This document shows positions 57,301 to 64,000 of a stretch of 64,000 bases of DNA, one piece after another; the first letter of the stretch is position 1, and each line of letters opens with the position of its first letter. A model generated the notes under the pieces. It was not told the DNA's origin, did no database searches, and worked only from the letters and a program-made list of their open reading frames with translations. Source of the stretch: Xiphias gladius (taxonomy: Eukaryota; Chordata; Actinopteri; Istiophoriformes; Xiphiidae). Where the stretch lies: assembly GCF_016859285.1 (NCBI RefSeq), contig NC_053404.1, positions 16,383,105 to 16,447,104 of the forward strand. The letters are read 5' to 3'. The position numbers were made by a program, and so were the translations under genes.

Positions 57301-59962
57301 AGGTCGATCAAAGATAAGTGTGTTAACCCAGTTTAAGGCTGACTGTAAAACGGGGCAATAAAAGACCCGAGGTTGTCGTCGGCACAACTGAGTGAGGTGA
57401 AACAGTGAGCAGGTGTTGCCCACTGTGCTGACTGCCTGTCACTGAGAGAACAGGTGTCTTTGTTTATAATAGCACATAGTTTTGTGAGATTTGGCTTCTG
57501 CAGCGCTACACCCTCACTTTCACCAGCTCATTCAAAAGACATTCTACCTCTGCAACCACTACAACATCTTTTCAACACTCTTACTTGAAGTCTCATGAAA
57601 ATCAGTGCAGTGTGCTTTATGTGTTGCCCTTGTGTTTGTCAATTTGTTTTCGATTGTTTTTGGAGTGTAAAGAATTATAAAATCACAAAATTCAGTCCAT
57701 GTTTTTTATTTGTCCATGTTCACAAGAATATTGTTTAGGTTCAAGTTTTCACAATCTTGCTTGAGTAAGATGTAAGTGCTCCTTCCGTTAGATTCTTTCA
57801 GCCAGTTTTCTGTTCTTTTAAGCAGATGTTCCCAGAAAATTGATAAAGTAAATTTTAGTCAGGTATATTTTTGTGATGGACAATCATTTTGGTGAAAGAT
57901 ACGAAGGAGTCATATCGTTTTTCTGACAGTTCTTTCTGCAAGATTTATTCGTCTTTCCACTCCACAAGCTTTTGTGTCAACAGTGAGGCATCATGAAATC
58001 TTGATATCATTAGGGTCAAAGCAGCTTTCGGACCTTTTACAGCAGTCCACACTCGGTGCACTGCTGAGAGATCCTGTGAGATAGGGATTGCTATGATATC
58101 CAATCGTCGGTGTCCTTTAGCTTGCCTGCAACCATCAGCAAGCTTATTATCATGTCCCTGTCTACTCTGCTCCACTCTGCTCTCATAGCAAACAGGTTTA
58201 ATTGTGTCTCGCAGCTGCAGGCTCAGAACGGACGGGGATTTGGGTGGGTTTAGATGAGTGATACTCGGTGATGTAAATGGCTGAATAATATGGCCCCAAT
58301 GTTTGTGGTGCAGCTCTGTCTCTCAGCGGGTAATCTAGGCCATCGGGGACCCGCCGGTATCCATCATCTACTATCAATGAGCCTCTCCACTGGTTGGTAA
58401 TTTATTCAGTTCTACAGTGGTTATTGATAAAACACTTAAATATAAATTCCCCTCCTTTCCCAACTGCCCTCCTCAGCTGCGTACAGCACTCTGTAATGTA
58501 ATATCACAGGGTGGTCTGTGTTGTGTGTTTATCTACTTATATCGACTGTGTTGATCTAAGATGGAATCTTTGTTTTCTCTTTTTCTTACTACTTTTCTAC
58601 ATGGATCTCTGTTGATCTCTCAGTGGCTCGTGACGGTTCGGTTCAGTCTGACGCCAGCAGCAGTCCTTCAGAGCAGAGTCAACTGGGCCAATCTCACCCA
58701 GGTTACCCAATGGGTCCGCAGGTGAGTGAGAGGATCTGCGATGGATTGAACCCAAACATAAAACGCTCTGCCTGTTTAATCAGTACTAATGTGAACGCCT
58801 TGATAAAACGAATAGTTTGATTAAAACATTTACGTGGTTTACAATTGTTCAACTGACCCAATCATCAAAATTTGCATGAGTTGTGATGCTTTTAGTCAAG
58901 TCTAAAAGTTGAGTTAGTCTCCATCTCTTCAAGCTTGCAGAAGTCTTGAGAAAAATTTAATTGGAGGATAATGGCATAATAACATGACAAACAAATGTAA
59001 AAGGGTTTTCAATACATAGCGTTAGGTATGTGTAGCCAATATAAACGGTCCCATATCATAAGAGAAATTCCCTGCACACAAACATCCTGATTTGCCATTG
59101 CAGTTTGGCTGACAGCTTATTTAAAGGCCTTGCAAACTTTGCTTCAAATACTAAGTATTTCTCAATTACATTAAATATTCATGAATATATAAGTAACAAT
59201 AAGATTCAGATATGGCAAAATTCCGATTGGTGCATGTAAACCAGGGAGAAACCCACAAAGAAATAAAAGAAGTCCTTTGACCAACACGTTCACTTTTTTA
59301 TCACATTTTTAAAAATTTTACACATGTAATAAATTTATGCTATTTGTATCTTAGGATCCTCTCTTTTTCTTATAAAAGGGTATTATAAGGGCACTCCTGC
59401 TTATGGAAACAGGATCTCTTGGTGGGTTTTCATTGGTTACTGCAAGTTCTTGCACGTGTTGCATGTGTCTAAAATAAAATTACTCAAAGAAACCAAACTA
59501 AGTTATGTACACTGAGAGTAATTCGAAAGATTGACAAGTAACTCAGCTCTTTTAATCATGTCATGTTTACTCTGATCAAAGCCATAATGAGATAAAGATT
59601 AAGGTGACAGTTTCAGTAATCAACTTGCTACGTTACTCTGCTTCTAATCATGCTCAGTGAAACATAACATAAAACACCGTCACTAAATGCTACACCAAGA
59701 ATCACTTTCAGCTAAAATGTGAAATTGTAACATTATTTGTCCTCACACATCATCTTCAAAAGTAATTGAGTTGTGGCACTAATGAGCTGACAATACAGGC
59801 CTTGTCAAAACAAGCAGGGGATCCTGAGCCTGCAGCCCTGTTAATAGCTCAATCAGGCATTGTCCTATCTGATTGGATTTATTGGCCTGGTGGCTCGCTG
59901 GTGTTTAATGAACAACTATCTCATTAGTGTTGCTCAATGTCACCGCTCAACACACTCTTACA

Positions 59963-60002
<40 letters not shown>

Positions 60003-60054
60003 CACACTCACACATACACACACTCTTACACACACACACACACGCACACACACA

Positions 60055-60094
<40 letters not shown>

Positions 60095-63000
60095 TAAGCT
60101 TTGACCCTCACAGAGTGTCAGGTTTCCTCCACCCTCTTTAATAAGGCCATTTTCCCTGCACACAGTGTTACTCAATGACAGTCGATTCCTATCAGGATAA
60201 ACAAAGGAGGCGACATGAGGAGGAAAGCTGTTTAGTTTTGTTGAGTAGGTTTGCAGGGTGATAAATCCCTGGTGAAACAGTCAATCTGCTGCAAGTGGAG
60301 ATCAAAAATGAGCATAATTAAAAGTGCTGTTCTGATTACATATACCCTCGCTGGTCGAAGCCACTGTTTCTGTAATATATAAGAAATAAACACAAAAGCG
60401 AAAGCATCTCAAGCAGGCAACAGTTAGAGTCTGAGCCTCAGCAGGCGGCTCTCAACAGTCACTATCTAATATATTAATGCTGTCAGTACAGTCTCTGTGA
60501 AGCTAACACTTTTCAGAAACAAAGGCGCTCCGCATGCCATACCCAATTCTCTTGTTCCAGGATCAATATGTTTTGATAGATTCTCGCTCCAGAGCCGGAT
60601 ATTGTTCGAACAACCATTATCCAATGGTAGTTTACCCAACATGAATCCACCTTCCTTCTGTTTCCCACTCGCAGTTAGGATGACAAAAGTCTGCTATCTG
60701 GGTGATTATGGGCAATTTCTCAGTGCCAGAGCTGCCAAGCAGATAGAATATCCTATTCTCCCCTGATGGGCAGAGAGGCTGGGTACCACATCCAGTCCTG
60801 AGTGGGGCTGCTTCCCCATCCAGAGCCCAACACACACCCAGTTCTGTGCGTCCGTGTGGCCCCTAGGAGACCACTTCTCAACACACTCAGCTGTCAGGCC
60901 TGCCAAGCACTGTACAGCAGCTTTCCAATAGCACCTATGGAGAGGAGGAGTGAGAGTATGAGGCGAAAAGGCAGAAGGGGAACCGCTTTTAAATCTAGAT
61001 GATTGATGCTGGGGATTCTTGTAGTTAAAGCTTGTTGTGTGGCTGCAGAGTTGAGCTAATTATATTCGCGCCAAATGTATTGTTATCTCTGATTTTGATA
61101 TGTGTGTGTACAGTGATCTCACCTCAGATGGAGATTATAATCAGTCTTAAACTGGCACAACAAACAGCCTAAAGACCAAGAGCTTTCGCATGCTTTAAAA
61201 AACTCTCCAAAGTGCTTACTCTCTGCAGCTGCCTATGTGCCTAACCGCTGCCTGTAATGATGAATAAATCAGGGCTACATCTGATAATTGTAGAATTGTC
61301 TTTTAATGTTATTCCCTTCTATGTCTTTGGCTGTCTTTGCTGTCAAGCTTGGCAATCTCATTTTGTTTGGCTCAGAGATGAAATGTTCAAAGAATGTCTT
61401 TGATTATATGCAGTTTCGATTCAAGATTAAATTTAGTTTAAAGCGCGAGATTAAACATATGTCACTTGTAGCTAACAAACGCGTCGCCTTTGTTATTATC
61501 CTTTGAGGATTCTTTGAGCTCCCAAATTATTAATTCATTTTTTAAAGTTAATAGCAAATGTCATTTTGAATGCTCTCAGAAGCGTCAGATATTGTCATTG
61601 GTTATGCACCGTTGTTGTGTATCAAAGCAAATGTCGAGAAAGAGGAATCCTATACAGTGTGTGTGATTGCTCCTACTAGCAACAATCACCTCCCTGTGCT
61701 TTTTTTTATTTATTTATTTATTTCACAGCATAGAAACACAAACAGGTATTCATTCGTCTTTCAGTGCAGATATTTCGCCCTGGCATCTCTCCATGATTTG
61801 TGGCTTTAAACCCACGTGATCCGGTACCTCTTAAACTGCGATCGCATGTGTGTCGGAGTGGGTGCAGGCGTTCTTCACCGTGTAGGGTTATCACAGTGAC
61901 ATGCCTGTCACCTAGGAGCACCAGACTTGGGAGTATGGTGGGCTCTTCGCACCAGTCGGCCCGCTCCGCATCCTGTGCACGATGCAAACACACCATGCCA
62001 AACAGAAGCAGAAAGCTGACAATTGGAGTTAAAGGCTTGTGGACTTAAGTCACAGTGGAGGAGTCAACACAGTGCAGCCAGGCTTACCTAGCAACATCTA
62101 AAAGCTGCTTTACTGTGGACACAACACAAGCTGACAATGTACTTTTATTCGTTCTATTCCAAACAATTCAATTCAATGTTTAAAGAGTAATGTTGTTGGA
62201 TTCTGCAGCATCTTCAGCATCTCCTGTCTCGTACCTCCTGTGCAAATTCAGTTTGACATGCTCCAGTCCTGGCATAATATAAAAAAGATTTTATGAGAAT
62301 GTATAACATTTAAGATATAATTTCCAGTGAATTCATGTGGATTTCAGCCATGGTACAAACCTTCCCACCTCTGGCTGAAAGCTCTCGATGAAAAATGTGT
62401 TGGTGTCTTTCTAAACCCACTTCCTCGGAAAATGCATTTGAAGAGATCTTCTACTGTGCAAAATATCTCAGAGCGATACTTCTGATAACATATCTTTCCC
62501 TCTATTGGTATATCTGCACCAATTCCACTTTAACTAATATGAATGAATTGATACATGAAGAGATGAGAGTGATGTGTTATATCCCTCATCAAAAGAGTCA
62601 AGTACTGCCACTTTTTTTTTTTTTTTTGGAACAGTGCTATGTATTTCAGGCACATTTTTGTGGTACCAGGGATTTGCTCAATGGGATGAAACATAAATCA
62701 CTCCGCATCTCTGTGAAAGAGAAGTTCTCAGCACTTTCACAAAGATTGGGTTTGATCTCTGTCAGTACCAACGGCAGTTTGTTTTGATTGTCAGTCTGTG
62801 ACACAGCAAAGCACATAATTCAGCTGCAAAACAACTGCATTCATCAAAACACATTGATACAGTCAAGTTGGGGACACCTGCTTTACTGCTTTACTCATCT
62901 CAATTAAACATCCCAAGATATAAAATAGCATGTGTATTCATCAGTTAAATGTGATGTTCTTATGGGTAAACCAGTGTTCTGTAGTACACACAAGGAGGAC

Positions 63001-64000
63001 TGGGCAAATTCAATATTATCATTTATGGACTACAGAGGAATCTTATCATGTTAACGTTATACAAAATTCTGGTGTTTTAGTCAATGATTCTGAGCAAGCT
63101 GTAATTTAGAACTAACAAAATTAGTTGAAGTTCTTATTTTACACATATGAAGAGATGGTGTCATGAGATGGTGTCATGTAATCCTTCATACTGGGGTTCA
63201 TCAGTTACATTGTTTTTATTTGATATTTAATTCAATTTCCATATCAAGATATACTGTGCAAATACTTATCATTAAAATGGGTTTTAACAATATCGCCCAA
63301 TAATACATATACAGTACGTTTGAGGTGCACAGTAAGGGGATATTTAGCATTAAGGGTGTTGTGTATGCAAAAGAGAAAGAGATGTTATTTTAATCTGCTA
63401 CATTACCTAAAATAATATTGTATTTTGATCACAGATACTTTTAAAACATTAGAGGTCTACTTCAAATTTGAAAGTAAACAGATTTTAGACTGTCATTTAC
63501 AGTAAAAATTGGCAGTTGGGTTGTGCGTTTAAAATGCATGATGGTTGAGAATTGACTTTTATTGCATTTTCTTAAAGTATGTAAACCTTTATAACCCAAA
63601 ATAAGCTATTTGAAGTAACTGAAAGTAATCAGATTACATACATTACTTAGTTGACATTATGAGATGAACATTAAGTCACATACAGCTACGAAAATGTCTA
63701 GGATGTAACAATTAACGCCTATAAATAATGACTTTTTTACATGCTTTGTGTAACATAACTGATGATATTTTTTATGATATGAAACACACTTAAAAAGAAA
63801 CTCCACTGATCTATCTCCAGTGATACTATGGATGTGTGTGCATGCATGTTATGTGTGTGTGTGTGTCTTTCCTATAGTCTCTCCTGGTGGCGCAGCAGCT
63901 GGCCAATGCAGTAGGTGGCGTGATGTCAGGGGCAACTCCAGGCATGAACCAGCCCATCCTCATCCCCTTCAATGCAGGCGGACACCTGGGCGGGCAGCAG
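43632..64000 (+). CDS. pou6f2: POU6F2, POU-domain transcription factor (N-terminal exons; 3' part outside window)
   Basis: POU6F2 (RPF-1) is a nuclear POU-homeodomain factor of retina, brain and kidney. Exons: 43632-43803 (MITGQLSKPLLSLRS, ELRADDKAATPDSELNDEP, ending NKLY plus one base), 58624-58721 (VARDGSVQSDASSSPSEQS, HPGYPMGPQ) and 63878 to beyond the window (SLLVAQQLANAVGGVMSG, MNQPILIPFNAGGHLGGQQ). All match human POU6F2 in order (MIAGQVSKPLLSVRS, HPPFPVGPQP, LLTAQQLASAVAGVM, LNQPILIPFN, recalled). Splice phases 1, 0 and 0 fit. About 131 residues are encoded here; the Gln-rich region, POU-specific domain and homeodomain lie to the right. Introns are 14.8 and 5.2 kb. Confidence 0.93.
44170..44222. 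repeat. Irregular (TACTA)n run
   Basis: About 50 bp of TACTA and TACTATAC repeats in POU6F2 intron 1. Confidence 0.7.
45651..45738 (+). repeat. (TG)39 followed by T-run
   Basis: Seventy-nine bases of pure TG on the POU6F2 sense strand, then a run of T. In the transcript this gives a UG tract in intron 1, about 1.8 kb from exon 1. Confidence 0.97.
51004..51080. repeat. (CA)n array with ACAAACACAC interruptions
   Basis: About 36 bp of pure CA followed by CA interrupted by A insertions to about 51080, in POU6F2 intron 1. Confidence 0.9.
51240..51545. mobile_element. MITE-like repeat copy 1 in POU6F2 intron 1
   Basis: TCTATAAAATGACGGGAAAT, AAACAGAGAAAAGCAGCAGA, CATTTGAGAGGCTGGAACC and TAATTGTAATTCAAAACTGT follow the same order as the GGGCTGCA/GATTAAT family copy at 33205-33450. 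It is diverged and missing its ends. Confidence 0.6.
51600..51865. mobile_element. MITE-like repeat copy 2 in POU6F2 intron 1
   Basis: TAATCTGTCGATGATTTTTT, CTCTATAAAATGTCAGAAAA and AAACGGAGAAAAGCTGAAAG show a second copy of the same family about 60 bp after copy 1 and in the same orientation. Confidence 0.6.
52685..52700. repeat. C16 homopolymer
   Basis: Sixteen consecutive C in POU6F2 intron 1. The exact length is uncertain in any assembly. Confidence 0.9.
54278..54317. repeat. (AC)n microsatellite
   Basis: About 38 bp of pure AC in POU6F2 intron 1. Confidence 0.95.
58722..63877 (+). other. POU6F2 intron 2 (5.2 kb)
   Basis: A CA array with higher-order structure is at 59951-60090. Stretches 60480-60780 and 61040-61560 are complex, repeat-free and rich in homeodomain-like AT motifs. 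A 12-bp duplication (GAGATGGTGTCAT twice) is at 63150-63176. A (TG)n run precedes the exon 3 acceptor (63850-63867). No exon or RNA gene is supported. Confidence 0.5.
59951..60090. repeat. Compound CA array with CACTCTTACA and ACGCACACAC interruptions
   Basis: About 140 bp in which CA runs are interrupted by recurring CTCTTACA, CGCA and CTCA variants at similar spacings. A block of about 45 bp appears to have been duplicated. Confidence 0.9.

Larger units (their letters stand above)
43804..58623 (+). other. POU6F2 intron 1 (14.8 kb)
   Basis: This is a single large intron by splice phase. The left part (44-51 kb) has several microsatellites and otherwise unique AT-rich sequence. MITE-like copies lie at 51240-51860. 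The region from about 52.9 to 58.5 kb is unusually free of recognised repeats and rich in TAAT/ATTA motifs, and holds candidate conserved non-coding blocks (see findings). No extra exon or RNA gene is supported. Confidence 0.5.

Noticed and set aside
57945..58175. A 76-codon minus-strand frame near POU6F2 exon 2
   Set aside because: No known family, no promoter or poly(A) context; kept only as part of a possible regulatory block.
62395..62787. A 130-codon plus-strand frame in POU6F2 intron 2
   Set aside because: No recognisable domain, lies within an intron defined by matching phases, and includes a poly-T run; likely chance.
1..64000. Search for a bacterial, phage or CRISPR-like system
   Set aside because: All genes are intron-bearing vertebrate genes; no regularly spaced direct repeats with unique spacers, and no operon structure.

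Overview
The window is vertebrate nuclear DNA, almost certainly from a teleost and probably a percomorph/acanthomorph. Genes are split by GT-AG introns. The predicted proteins align, from memory, along their length with vertebrate ESCO1, VPS41 and POU6F2. The non-coding DNA carries several short dispersed repeats that I recognise as abundant in spiny-rayed fishes, plus many long dinucleotide arrays. No database search was run; names rest on recalled family sequences and on exon phases that close exactly.

Layout. (1) 1-3015, + strand: the last coding exon and 3' UTR of a large acidic protein, tentatively an RP1/RP1L1-type photoreceptor axoneme protein, entering from the left edge. (2) About 3.8-16.5 kb, - strand: complete ESCO1 cohesin acetyltransferase, nine coding exons. 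One 7.15-kb exon encodes a 2,384-residue N-terminal region, giving a predicted protein of about 2,711 residues against 840 in human. The zinc finger and acetyltransferase domain are ordinary and intact. (3) 16.5-19.0 kb: a repeat-rich junction with a LINE-like tail, a hAT-type MITE nested in another element, and inverted repeat copies. (4) 19.0-36.5 kb, - strand: complete VPS41 (HOPS subunit), 28 coding exons, 853 residues, with WD40, helical-repeat and RING-H2 regions. (5) 36.5-42.2 kb: intergenic DNA with repeats and some conserved-looking stretches. (6) 42.2-64 kb, + strand: the 5' part of POU6F2 (three coding exons, about 131 residues); the POU and homeodomain exons lie beyond the right edge.

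The genes do not form a pathway: ESCO1 acts on chromosomal cohesin, VPS41 in late endosome-lysosome fusion, POU6F2 in neuronal/retinal transcription. The divergent VPS41-POU6F2 pair matches the human 7p14 order as I recall it, whereas ESCO1 is on human chromosome 18, so the repeat-rich 16.5-19 kb interval may mark a rearrangement.

The most notable observations are the giant, internally repetitive ESCO1 exon; a (TG)34 tract forming the 3' splice site of VPS41 exon 12; perfect hairpins in or near VPS41; and candidate conserved non-coding blocks in the POU6F2 introns. I found no tRNA, rRNA, CRISPR or bacterial-type operon, and no clearly novel multi-gene system.
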